Of a DNA stretch of 64,000 nucleotides, positions 20,601 through 27,462 are shown one piece after another (the first letter of the stretch is position 1; every line of letters begins with the position of its first letter). This DNA is from Ostreococcus mediterraneus (taxonomy: Eukaryota; Chlorophyta; Mamiellophyceae; Mamiellales; Bathycoccaceae): the NCBI GenBank assembly GCA_012295225.1, contig WMKK01000005.1:502958-566957 (forward strand), given 5' to 3'. The translations under genes were made by a program, and so were the position numbers. The notes below the pieces were generated by a model. The model saw nothing but the letters and a program-made list of their open reading frames with translations. It did not search any database and was not told the origin of the DNA.

Positions 20601-21849
20601 TAGAAGCATCAAGTACTTGCAAGTGCGACTTGAAAGTCTGTGTGAGACACAAATCGACCTCTATCGCGACCCGATTGGGTACACGCAAAACATCGACGTC
20701 ATGGGCTGGAGCCAAGCATGCCCCAAGGTGCAATTCGATGAGAGCACTGTTGCCAATTACTTGTTCTCCAGCGTTTCTCCGGAATCGTCAAGAGTTCTAG
20801 AGTTAAAAGTGAACAATCCAGATCAGTACGTGTTGTGGCCCGACGAAGCAGTCACAGACTCGCTAATGAACAGAGCGCTCACCTTTGTGCGCTTGCAATA
20901 CCGCCCAGTGAGTGGCGGCGAATGGATCACAGCAAAGAGCGAAGAGTCGACAGAGACCGACAAAAAGTTCAACATATTGTGCGACGCTTCGCGCACAGAA
21001 GGATGCACTTTTGACTGGGATGTGAACAATCAATACGAAAAACTTCTCAGCGGTTACAAGGATGGCACGTACGAGCTTAGAGTGAAGAACTTTTGCTTTG
21101 GCGGTTCCTCTTTGGCTGACCCTTCGGTGCACGAATACGTCTCTGATCAAATACTTACGGTGACTGTCGACACCAAAAGACCTTTGCCGATAAGGAAAGA
21201 TGAAGAACACGTCGCGCGTTCTGTTACAGTTGTTTACAATGAAGCAATCGATTGCTCTGACAGCAGCGTCAGCGTCAGAAAAGTGTTCGACGCCGATTGC
21301 CAGTCGATGAATGCCGCTGTTTCGAGCACCGAAATCGTTGCGGAATACGTCATCATGTGTTCCAACGTCAATGGCGAAGGGAAGTTTGTCATGCAGTACC
21401 CCGCAGGAACGTACTTGGGGGTATTTGACGTCACATTGTCATCAATCAAAGATGGCGCCGGCAACGCGGCGCTAAACGAACATACGTTCCGGTACACTTC
21501 GATCCGCGAAGGGGACGGGCTTACACCTAAGATGTGCCCCCCGGGCACAAAATCATTCTTTGCGCTCGGCGCGCCAGCAAATCTGAAACTTGCCCAGTCA
21601 AAAGGCGCTCCAAGATCCCTAGGGGTAGCGTTTCAAGACGCCGCCGTCCATCGAGTCTCTTCGCCAATAAATTTTATCGGCGCATCATTCATTGTGGCGT
21701 TCTCCGCCTTCGTCATCGGTATCGCCAGATCAACCATCCGTCGGCGGCGCTCCATCGACTCAGTCGAGTTTGAATCGGCGCGGGGGGACGGCGGACCTAC
21801 AATCTCCACCCCCTTGCGTCTCGGGACCTCCTACGGCACCTTAGATTGA
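11662..21849 (+). CDS. Giant (3395 aa) modular cell-surface protein, single exon
   Basis: Not a known named protein. It has a signal peptide/anchor (about 16-34), then a beta/gamma-crystallin-like module (HCTLYKNTNYGGDTRS, about 36-120), a (S)PPPP hinge like pherophorins (about 122-152), an EF-hand-like stretch near 330-355, and a LamG/concanavalin-like region (about 495-700). A second crystallin-like module (about 1158-1243) and a second proline hinge (about 1240-1285) follow, then EF-hands including DTDGDGLLNNDE (about 1332-1343), another LamG-like region (about 1480-1685), a carboxypeptidase-regulatory-like module (GAVLFP... DESGWFELAL), and long unassigned stretches. Near the end are one transmembrane helix (3338-3355), the stop-transfer RSTIRRRR and a 32-residue cytosolic tail. 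The topology is type I membrane. GC is near 47-50% by eye, well below the flanks. The gene sits alone between the two direct repeats. An adhesion or cell-contact role is inferred from modules only. Confidence 0.85.
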   Translation: MTQSHGRRRAKIVGGDMYMLSVLIVLNAAISVDATRHCTLYKNTNYGGDTRSIEEGSVGSGSENKFTGSFQNEASSYEVDSGVYLRAFDSNSCSGTYIDLIGKGNLDSSWANKIGCFRCYTAPSPPPPPSPPSPPPPSPPPPSPPPPSPPPPGQKAAVIVTATDPVILVSSYSYDFGVVVASPACSNPNACFQSQVEVDTNQGKGLRCDVKVSKQDASCSSYGSYLPCRSWPNFFPKSLPMTNVNGQIEPGEYEVKYDCYYVYSNGDRVPGYPVTETTLHTFELQAGCQDLMPIGQNGAYDELAKYLLLTSDDFNNVDCTDEAEVYKVKEAVFRRHDINPVDGALSYNELIAAALKQSSDTYIIEKWNNKAGGELLLKPSHVMRVRVNPLSCGTGSLVFKSAVYPTNSPGRETTATECRDNATEMTASWTYSTPSAVRAGDYVCVYVDGVLYNKLEVKSTDPGLVGYGAIASGKYAATQITDIRPVTGMFQDSQQSLVANFLFDDDGSSGQASLITSVSSVANGQAGSAPTLTPFDQSRTLSTCTGGDGAMCLSAVSSPVSGKSYAYTYNGNSFPDDVAISAWVRGNCAGKAGTDERMMSIAYFEGSSGGVNYALNFFLSKSGSAMDLIAKYTEMGVNIYQAKVSGGVSCNEWRYVAFSYSYLDGLNVFTTSTSSNTAAAAKIALKKMFNLTLLGAVDVEFDDVRVYTGRVTHSTFMDAYECGHKPLCANRAHATPSSRRVVCASAIINNAASEYYCTAAMYYDGSAIDVSATLDMSGVSFTYRDTSWEENSFEVLRQAVTTDTLAVNFDTVVMIDGDLKGCANKFSAITYIDRDAGAKPNLEWYYKVRTKKPSGVDFVSTSHYFKSPWIGQLVGGVTAGNSVVAVPYVRVCADFTWPNGTFISTLANDFSRENLALDMRVTHTSNITKTASQSTYVVTDGDSSGSTGSAGSAELIKGEYLRVELAHWSSIEQIQACVVGQVVEQSSMKAYVQDYDSEASGNYGHECELNPSLTKSASYTCFFYDCKGTHRDSFQGQFVTVVAESSFVTITEIAAYGAKTACTFTAVTDAEGKYEMNLIDSSGLVPVKVNLLVGAYKEDIFPKTREVLIDSSDDASSASQPQKVLLVIGNSAASAASANLGIPFRLPIRAAAALGAASTCVLYRNTGSSGASRSANANEQEKISGGMAGKASSYVVASGLIMTVYTGKNYDGASATFTGTGNFPSNWDDKVNSFKCDYIPSPPPPPSPPPRPPPPSPPPPSPPPPSPPPPSSPPPSSPPPPSPPPLLAVADFDNSNDVSKAEFYEFIENITGFPSKGHAIIDDAIWDAWDTDGDGLLNNDEFNVVHSLISSGALVVNPVLIYPVLDIKFASEIKTTRTRGMCENFILIRRNSSLLPQNSSAWNEYFDELKSSSSDPRMTLEGCSLWSEETEALIRGDTFATNAIPMLASSIEKSIDSFAAANSVNIDESDVFTRLISVSDFPLNGLYAWFPSETAALQWKSVVSNHVSSVTAGSVNVRVESGNGASKDVRTLYGGTDAKMDFGTILLEEWTLCTLSRYTGDNKNRIITTNPVNFLHGHHGRRRGVAYYMGWVTPAANRGTDTDWLVMCGTNNGMRSYVDGINIANGDRQGAIDTQNINIQINGYATEQSDWAVAEIITWSRSLSDVEMVSASKYLQEKIRGRSPSSTKSSQNSVQISLSATQRFHDVVHVFDDEGQLSKDDDDLGYSFSKAARVEVSSVAMRHRSSMEKDFKDTTSAVIKGAVLFPKDWTSGVSTCGLSEAVISVLEVGAEGDPEEYKTDESGWFELALTRGKSFTINATFPKHTLCYTGSKIDVAADVVDCTGVSQTVTLNQVGDGNYVFFTDVTQGNIDLGMYQGQCDALYSGATFKITPVNGCHPSVYVTDAEIKGWMTNMEGLPEDLVDVPDNARVWPFAAMDYSIMLDSGPSVGGIAELIANESWKDGCATEDGDVITFFRRRNALERLALIRDNNDFVQIRYKYHGYICIEIKDIPVIADQNEKCLDDSITGGLTTKHFLGVTNNDEALPTIRNQKSLQLKVFELHLMNDAYTKCYEKLPNENDNTGSTMIKIRQDVSDVDASECHPNRGGGGLCDFQVEIDSTEGSSTMEYMKFSDGNYSMSIGAGKPNLAGNHRRTVRIEVERNDLYRAVTAIAIRELIPLNSKPRDGGDSGSDDTFWATVPLDGLVYTVVHDPPGGNSYSELASGTDVTMEWSLSSSRAMTATGGVSFSQYLGVTADAELGMSAGWVAEAETKLIEYDVEYGVKGTGQLTAPAFKVDSQSVVGWDMTLTTDRVIRSSQDPGLPGRQGDVILGGGIELVYKISDVLDLSGEETRGAIKVPCLDVQAVVTWLPRKPTTYVLAVHSIENAVVPNLKFLLATVKNGGVKTEIDESGMVHTSWDEYLTKKIQSWERTLHWSSPLSSDGLDISGSLTGKESIYDKNFEAKMNDNNGLGYNELFEKKYDAVDGPATELANEWAAAMGIDIAQGSPIILLSTLTPITGLFVTSQTALLGPLAYVSEARILPYIRSDGDDNVVDEDVVQPYQSGSIVHPITRSSKVQPDYEKILKNTAGESETYYSFGMNEVAVDDMLNSEYEFTGTKRSVGEAGEGSERIELDPLDTTRIISSLTGSQGPIGMEMGDNKDPGQQNILLTFSGGGNSLDFSFTSHEAICEYRSEVEFSIEGGVDFTIEDELKAKFSPGFDASNSGSVSYGWNRAFSHDRMFVWNKYGNVKTLYSLGDPEYGDKFVVKVGVDKRFGTPVFKTMGGRSMCPGETGTIWRESGVSLEIPLATKLNSEGLNPNQRAIIELVIKNESPYREASAFALRLVDGLKSSLNELVSVALSAASESGATAQSVVDAVKTAANLKIAKDSAEVDLLKTNAQVQATAYPEDALAVADAVYQAASTAPREGEELAESVFRINGKELTLGDYMPFKFVGGDALDRQKFISETYLNLAVEPGFRTRSIKYLQVRLESLCETQIDLYRDPIGYTQNIDVMGWSQACPKVQFDESTVANYLFSSVSPESSRVLELKVNNPDQYVLWPDEAVTDSLMNRALTFVRLQYRPVSGGEWITAKSEESTETDKKFNILCDASRTEGCTFDWDVNNQYEKLLSGYKDGTYELRVKNFCFGGSSLADPSVHEYVSDQILTVTVDTKRPLPIRKDEEHVARSVTVVYNEAIDCSDSSVSVRKVFDADCQSMNAAVSSTEIVAEYVIMCSNVNGEGKFVMQYPAGTYLGVFDVTLSSIKDGAGNAALNEHTFRYTSIREGDGLTPKMCPPGTKSFFALGAPANLKLAQSKGAPRSLGVAFQDAAVHRVSSPINFIGASFIVAFSAFVIGIARSTIRRRRSIDSVEFESARGDGGPTISTPLRLGTSYGTLD

Positions 21850-21983
21850 GACAAGGTCTTACTTTTTCGGCTCGTAACCTCGTCCTACGGTCTGCTGAAC
21901 GCAGGAAAACTCATCCGTATGACAAACGATTGTCTATCCGTCTTTACTTTGCGGTAAACATCGCTAAGATCCGCGAATGCGAC
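21850..21983. other. 3' flank of the giant gene up to the right repeat
   Basis: A 134-bp relatively AT-rich stretch between the stop of the giant gene and the sharp start of the right direct repeat. It presumably carries the 3' UTR and polyadenylation signal. No gene was seen. Confidence 0.5.
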
Positions 21984-22175
21984 AGCGGGAGAGGACAAGT
22001 GACCAGGGCCGATGGTGAGGCGTTGAGGAAGAGAATAGGAGCCGCGGCGTATGCGAAATGTAGTGCTTTGACGCAGAATGGATTAGCTGGGGTGTTCGAT
22101 ACAGTGATTGACGTGCACTTGCGTCCCGAAGCGTACGCGGCCAAGCCGCAAGCCAGTTGTTGCGTGATTAGCTAA
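21984..22175 (+). pseudogene. Orphan 3' fragment of the Rho GTPase gene
   Basis: It encodes the last 63 residues of the Rho protein up to ASCCVIS and a TAA stop, but has no G1-G4 boxes upstream; the frame before it runs into the 3' flank of the giant gene. Replacements relative to the intact gene hit conserved positions: [11 protein letters not shown] is YAKCSALTQNG here, changing the G5-box Glu to Lys. This is what relaxed selection on a non-functional copy would give. The CaaX ending is intact and shows what the functional gene's end should be. Confidence 0.88.
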
Positions 22176-22431
22176 ACGCGCNTGCAATCGTTTCGTTCGT
22201 CTGTAGATAACTGTAATGTACCCAATAAACAGCTGGTCTGCTACTACTACTACTACTACTACTATGCGCTCACGACGCAGTGTCGCCTTGAATGCGCGCC
22301 AATAGCTTTGTCTTGACGGGCGTTTCGACGAAGCTAAAGCGCACCGCGTCCGCCATAATGGAACGAATATCTTCGAGAGACAATCCAAAGTGCGTGTGTG
22401 CTATGGCACATTCGCGAGATAACGTTGTTCT
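21984..22431. repeat. Direct repeat, right copy (Rho 3' end plus ADAL 3' end)
   Basis: Partner of 10683-11129, same orientation, offset 11,301-11,302 bp. Here the Rho part (21984-22175) is the orphan and the deaminase part (22270-22431) belongs to the intact gene. The microsatellite in the spacer is a pure CTA run, one unit longer than in the left copy. An ambiguous base lies at 22182. Confidence 0.93.
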
Positions 22432-23319
22432 AAACACCCACGTGTCATCCGTACATATGCATAGTGGCACGGCGTCGCGGCGCAAGATCTTGAAATGGTG
22501 CGAGGCATACGACTCGTTCGACTTGGTGAACACGTTCGAAGTCAAGCATAACTCCACCGGAATGTGCGAAGCCCGAAGCGCGTCGTAGCACGCGGCGTCG
22601 CGGACGGTGAACACGCAATGTCCCAAACGGTCCGGAGCCCATGAAATAATCTGCCGTTGTTCGTCCTCAGTGTTAGCTACTTCTCCGCAGTGCACCGCGA
22701 TGCCCAATCCCGCGTCTCTCGCGCGCTGTAAAGCGGGCTCATACATGTCCCATGACCCAGCTTTTGGATCACCGGAGACATCAATACCGACGACTCCTCG
22801 GTGACGATTTTGCAATGCCAACTCGATCGTCTCGTTTATTTTTGCGGCGGTATCGTCCCGTCCTCTATCGATGCTCAATATGACGCGAGCGGTGATTTTC
22901 CCAGTCCCATACCCACCGCCCACCCCGCACGCGTCTTCGATGCCATCAAGAACCGCCTCGACGTAAGTATCCTTTGTTACCCCTCGCTCGGGCGCGTTCT
23001 TCGGCGTCGTTCGCAACTCAACGTACAACGCGCCGTCAGCCGCAAAGTCCATAACCACCTCTCTCGCGATCCTTCGCACCGCCTCGCGCGTCGTACACAC
23101 CTCGTGGATGAGCTTGAAAATCTCAAAACAACTCATCAAATCTCGAGGCGCGTCGAGCACTAACGCGCGCGCCTCCTCGCCCAATCCTCGCGCGCTGGCG
23201 AGCTCGAGCAGCGTGTCATCTCGAACGCATCCGTTAATGTGACAGTGCACATCGACGCCTATCGCCATGTCGCGCACCGCGGATGCGAAGCGCGCGCACG
23301 CGTCGCCGCTTGAAAACAT
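22270..23319 (-). CDS. Adenosine deaminase-like protein (ADAL / N6-methyl-AMP deaminase type)
   Basis: Zinc hydrolase of the AMP/adenosine deaminase superfamily, 349 residues, about the size of ADAL/MAPDA enzymes that convert N6-methyl-AMP to IMP. Metal and catalytic motifs are in order: HCHING at 25-30 (first two zinc His), GIAVHCGEV (zinc His plus catalytic Glu), DRLGHCVF (catalytic His), and CICTDDTWVF (zinc Asp pair). The family-specific Asn after HxH (HING) separates it from classical ADA. ATG at 23319 places 24 residues before the HxH motif, as in the family; the open frame extends further 5' into the divergent promoter but not with ATG support. Its last 54 codons are inside the right direct repeat. 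Head-to-head with MTR4 (100-bp gap). Confidence 0.9.
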   Translation of the reverse strand: MFSSGDACARFASAVRDMAIGVDVHCHINGCVRDDTLLELASARGLGEEARALVLDAPRDLMSCFEIFKLIHEVCTTREAVRRIAREVVMDFAADGALYVELRTTPKNAPERGVTKDTYVEAVLDGIEDACGVGGGYGTGKITARVILSIDRGRDDTAAKINETIELALQNRHRGVVGIDVSGDPKAGSWDMYEPALQRARDAGLGIAVHCGEVANTEDEQRQIISWAPDRLGHCVFTVRDAACYDALRASHIPVELCLTSNVFTKSNESYASHHFKILRRDAVPLCICTDDTWVFRTTLSRECAIAHTHFGLSLEDIRSIMADAVRFSFVETPVKTKLLARIQGDTAS

Positions 23320-23419
23320 ACTCGCTCGCCCGCGACGTTCCCCGCACCGCGCCGGCGCGTGTGATACTGGCGTCGTTCGGGCGGTTGCGCCGCCGCCAGC
23401 GCCATTCCCGAACGCGACA

Positions 23420-26400
23420 ATGCCGACCCGCGCGCGCGACGATGACGACGCCGACGCGCCGCGCGTGACGGCCAAGCGACATAAAACGGATGAAGACGCC
23501 GTGCTCGCCGCCGGGGGGCGACGCATCGCGCCGACGGGGATCGGACACGGGTGTTTGCACGACGTCGTGCGACCGAAGAAGACGGGCGCGGTAGGGGGCG
23601 GTGGGACGTCGACGACTGCGCGCGATGAGGGCGTCATCGCGTACCCCGACGCGCCGGCAAAGACGTATCCGTTCGAGCTCGACACGTTCCAGCAAAAGGC
23701 GGTGGAGGTGCTGGAGCGTAAGGAGTCGATATTGGTGTCGGCGCACACGTCGGCGGGGAAGACGGTGGTGGCGGAGTACGCGATAGCCATGGCTATACGC
23801 GATGGACAGCGCGTTGTGTACACATCGCCGCTGAAAGCGTTGAGTAATCAAAAGTATCGCGAGTTGAAGGAGGAATTTCAAGACGTCGGGCTGATGACGG
23901 GGGATGTGGTTATCAATCCGAGCGCTTCGTGTTTGGTGATGACGACGGAGGTGTTGCGTTCGATGTTGTATCGAGGCGGTGAGGTCATGAGAGAAGTAGG
24001 GTGGGTGATTTATGATGAAATTCATTACATGCGAGATAGCGAGCGCGGGGTTGTGTGGGAAGAGTCCATTGTGTTGCTGCCGGATATGGTGAAGTATGTT
24101 TTTTTGTCGGCGACAATTCCAAACGCGCGGGAATTCGCCGAATGGGTGTGTAAGACGCATCATCAGCCATGTCACATTGTGTATACCGACTTTCGCCCGA
24201 CGCCGTTGGAGCATTATATTTTTCCTTCGAATGGTGAAGGTATTTTCTTAGTCATGGACCGCGCATCGAAGTTCAGAGATGGAAACTTTGAGCAGGCGGT
24301 GAACATTATCGCCGACAGTGGCGGCTCGGCGGCGTCGCGCGTCGCCAATCGAGCGAAAAATGGCGATGACGGAAAGAACGATACAGCAAATCAAGATATT
24401 TTTAAAATCATTAGGATGATTGTCGAACGCAACTACGATCCTGTGATTGTATTCGCATTCAACAAGCACGAATGTGAGAAGATGGCGAATTCGTTACACA
24501 AAGTCGATTTATGCGACGAGGACGAGAAGAAACTCATCGACACAATCTATTGGAACGCCATGGACTCTTTATCGGACGAAGACAAACGCTTGCCTCAAGT
24601 AGCAAACTTGCCCAATCTTTTGCGGCGAGGTTTAGGCGTGCACCACTCAGGCTTGTTGCCAATTTTGAAAGAGGTGATTGAGATTTTGTTTCAGGAAGGT
24701 TTGATCAAAGTCTTATTCGCCACGGAAACGATGTCCGTAGGTTTAAACATGCCAGCGCGTACTGTGGTGTTCTTATCGCCGCGAAAGTTTGACGGCGCTG
24801 GTTTTCGGTGGATCACATCTGGCGAGTACATTCAAATGTCTGGACGCGCCGGTCGCCGGGGTAAGGACGATCGCGGTTTGGTCATTTTAATGATGGACGA
24901 ACGCATGGACCCACCAGTGGCAAAGAATATGTTACATGGTCAGTCAGATTCACTAGATAGCGCGTTCCATTTGAGTTACGCCATGATTTTAAACCTCATG
25001 CGCGTCGAAGGTGCGGAGCCCGAGTCGCTCATTCAGTCGTCTTTTGCGCAATTCCAAAACGACAGAGCGCTTCCAGCATTAGAGGCGAAGGCTGCAGAGA
25101 TTGAACGTGCACGTGATGCGGTGGTGATCAAAGACGAGTCCGAAGTTGACGAGTACGTAAAACTTAAGGATGGGCTAGATGCGATGATTCGAGAACGTCG
25201 TATCGCGACGAACACGCCGACGTATGCGGTGCCATTTCTGCAACCTGGCCGACTCGTTCGGGTGTGTACCAAAGCCCCATCAATTGCCGGTTTGTCCGAT
25301 GATGACGACGCTAGCATCAAAATTCCTGTGCCCGGAACGGAACCCGGCGAAGAGGACGTCGTGTGGGGCATGATTACAGCGTTTGAGCGCATCGGCGGTG
25401 GTAGTAAGAGTGGAAAAGCGGCGTACGGCGTAGACGTCTTGGTTCGTACGCGCGAAAATCGTGACACTAAAGTACCATCGATATCGAAGAGTAAGGGTGA
25501 TAGATTTGAGTTCGTTCAAGCTGACTTAGATGCTGAAGACACCGAGCCGAGAGTGATTCGTGTGCCGCTTGAGCAACTCGATGTTATGAGCAGCATACGC
25601 GTGTATTTGCCGAAAGACTTGCATCCTCGTGAGGCGAGAGATAGATGTATTAGTTCTGTCGGCGAGGTTTTGAAGCGTTTCCCCGAAGGGATTCCCATTC
25701 TCGACGCGGAAAAAGACATGAAGATTGATAGCGAGAATTTTGCCAAGTTGATCAAGCGTATTGAGACCATAAAGGGTATGATGAAGAAGCATCCGATTAC
25801 GGAATCAGAGCAATTTGAGGCCCAGCTTGAGGCGCACGCAGAAAAACGCAAGCTGTCCATAGCTCTGAAGGACGCAAAGAGAGCTGCAAAAGACGCCGCT
25901 GGATTGATCAAGCGTAATGAACTAAAGCAAATGCGCCGCGTGCTCAAGCGTCTCGGCCATACCAGTGCCGAGGGCGTCGTGCAAACAAAGGGCCGCGTGG
26001 CGTGCGAGCTCGCTTCTGTAGACGAACTCGTCACCACAGAACTCATATTCAATGGCATGTTCAAAGAAGTCGACGAAAAAATGTTAGTTGCTCTAGTTTC
26101 ATGCCTTGTATGGCGTGAAAAGTCCCGTGACACCGCCAAATTGAGCGAGGAGGCAGCAGAGGTATTTTCGCGCTTGAAGGATGTCGCCCGCAAGGTTGGC
26201 AAGCAAATGGTAGAGTGTAAGATGGGCGTCGATATCGAAGAGTACGTCGAAGGCTTTCGTTGCGAGCTCATGGAAATTATGCTCGCGTGGTGCAACGGTA
26301 ACAAGTTTGCAGATATTATGAAGATGACTGAATTATTCGAAGGTTCAATCGTGCGTGCGATTCGCCGCGTCGAGGAAGTCCTGCGCCAACTCTCTGACGC

Positions 26401-26500
26401 TTGCCGGGTAATTGGCGAGACTGATCTTCAGGAAAAGTTTCAGAGCGCGAGCGAGTTGGTTCGCCGCGATATCGTATTCGTGGCGTCTCTTTTCTTATAG
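23420..26500 (+). CDS. MTR4: MTR4/SKIV2L2-type exosome RNA helicase
   Basis: DExH RNA helicase of the Ski2-like family, 1026 residues, which feeds RNA to the nuclear exosome (TRAMP complex). The NTP-binding motif is SAHTSAGKTVVAEYAIA (about 105-121), motif Ib SPLKALSNQKYREL, motif II YDEIHYMRD (Asp at about 199), SAT motif VFLSATIPN, and motif VI QMSGRAGRRG. After the RecA domains come an insertion consistent with the KOW/arch domain and a C-terminal helical bundle ending MTELFEGSIVRAIRRVEEVL... RRDIVFVASLFL, the characteristic MTR4 end. Length fits MTR4 (about 1000-1070) better than SKI2 (about 1250) and BRR2. ATG at 23420 was preferred to one at 23267, which would overlap the divergent ADAL gene. 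The partner TRF4-type nucleotidyltransferase is at 50281-52386. Confidence 0.94.
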   Translation: MPTRARDDDDADAPRVTAKRHKTDEDAVLAAGGRRIAPTGIGHGCLHDVVRPKKTGAVGGGGTSTTARDEGVIAYPDAPAKTYPFELDTFQQKAVEVLERKESILVSAHTSAGKTVVAEYAIAMAIRDGQRVVYTSPLKALSNQKYRELKEEFQDVGLMTGDVVINPSASCLVMTTEVLRSMLYRGGEVMREVGWVIYDEIHYMRDSERGVVWEESIVLLPDMVKYVFLSATIPNAREFAEWVCKTHHQPCHIVYTDFRPTPLEHYIFPSNGEGIFLVMDRASKFRDGNFEQAVNIIADSGGSAASRVANRAKNGDDGKNDTANQDIFKIIRMIVERNYDPVIVFAFNKHECEKMANSLHKVDLCDEDEKKLIDTIYWNAMDSLSDEDKRLPQVANLPNLLRRGLGVHHSGLLPILKEVIEILFQEGLIKVLFATETMSVGLNMPARTVVFLSPRKFDGAGFRWITSGEYIQMSGRAGRRGKDDRGLVILMMDERMDPPVAKNMLHGQSDSLDSAFHLSYAMILNLMRVEGAEPESLIQSSFAQFQNDRALPALEAKAAEIERARDAVVIKDESEVDEYVKLKDGLDAMIRERRIATNTPTYAVPFLQPGRLVRVCTKAPSIAGLSDDDDASIKIPVPGTEPGEEDVVWGMITAFERIGGGSKSGKAAYGVDVLVRTRENRDTKVPSISKSKGDRFEFVQADLDAEDTEPRVIRVPLEQLDVMSSIRVYLPKDLHPREARDRCISSVGEVLKRFPEGIPILDAEKDMKIDSENFAKLIKRIETIKGMMKKHPITESEQFEAQLEAHAEKRKLSIALKDAKRAAKDAAGLIKRNELKQMRRVLKRLGHTSAEGVVQTKGRVACELASVDELVTTELIFNGMFKEVDEKMLVALVSCLVWREKSRDTAKLSEEAAEVFSRLKDVARKVGKQMVECKMGVDIEEYVEGFRCELMEIMLAWCNGNKFADIMKMTELFEGSIVRAIRRVEEVLRQLSDACRVIGETDLQEKFQSASELVRRDIVFVASLFL

Positions 26501-26677
26501 TAGAATCGCGTGTAAGGCACATTAGATAATTTTTAGAAACCGAATTTCGACTCGTTTACAAGAAAGCAAGCGCACGTCGTCTAACAACAATACGCAAAAT
26601 TTCTAGTTATAAGTGAACATGCCACCACGTGCGACATATTCGTCAACCCCCCACTAAGCATATTACCAAGCACACGC

Positions 26678-27462
26678 TTACGCAGACTTGGAACCAGAGC
26701 GAAGCTTCGCCTTTTGGATGCGGTTAAGCTTCTTCGGTTCAGCCTCGCGCTTCACGGCTTCAACCTTCTCGCTGAGCGTAAGCTCGACGTGGCACGGGGA
26801 AGACATGTACGGGTTGATACGACCGTGCGCACGGTAGGTACGACGGCGCTGAGCGATAGCCTTGTTCACTTGGATGTGGTTCACGCTGAGGGATTCAATG
26901 TCCAAGCCCTTGGTCTGTGGAAACGCGCGCAAAAAGAGAGGCAAAGGTTAGTCACAGTGCGAGCAATTCTTTCGTGTCACGCGCGCGCGCGATTCAATTT
27001 CGACGACGAACACGCGAGAAAACGATAACGCAATAAATGCATCAAATATTCCCCGCACGCCCGCATTCACGAGGCGCGTCGATCGCACGCCACCAGCCGC
27101 GATACGACGTGATGGGTGCGTTCCAGGGTTTCGCAATCAACACGTACTTCCGCGTTGGACTTCGCGTTCTCCAAAAGCCCAAGCAACGCCTCCGCGCACT
27201 TCTTCGGCCAGCGACCTTGGCCGTTCGTAGAACCTTCGTTCTTCGCCTGCGCCGTGCGCCCAACACCACCGCAGAAGCGACGGAAAACGACGCATCGCTT
27301 CATCGCGACGACATCCTTCAAGTATTGCTGCGCAGCCTCGAGTTGCATGCCCTTGAGCATCATGCACGTTTCGCGCATGTTCTTGAACGAGATGCGAAGG
27401 TCCGACGCGCGGGCCTTGGCAGACTTTTCCGCATCAGCGGGTTCTCTCGCGTACTTGACCAT
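26678..27462 (-). CDS. RPL17: Ribosomal protein L17 (uL22), large subunit, cytosolic
   Basis: Protein of 183 residues of the 60S subunit, lining the exit tunnel. Exon 1 (27148-27462) encodes [20 protein letters not shown]... through [15 protein letters not shown] and [23 protein letters not shown]. Exon 2 (26678-26914) continues [19 protein letters not shown], then [17 protein letters not shown] and a Lys-rich end. The junction NAE|TKGLD aligns with NAE|LKGLD in animals. The 233-bp intron (26915-27147) has donor GTACGTGT, a CTAAC branch-like site and acceptor TTTCCACAG, phase 0. Upstream, TTACAG directly before the ATG and a strong CAG|GTACGT donor at 27655 suggest a 5' UTR intron (see separate entry). 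Tail-to-tail with MTR4. Confidence 0.96.

Noticed and set aside
11130-21983. Viral, retroelement or DNA-transposon origin of the giant-gene insertion
   Set aside because: No transposase, integrase, reverse transcriptase, capsid gene or terminal inverted repeat is visible; the flanking repeats are host coding sequence.
23267-23419. Upstream ATG at 23267 for MTR4
   Set aside because: The added residues overlap the divergent ADAL coding start and have no MTR4 similarity; the ATG at 23420 leaves a normal 100-bp control region.
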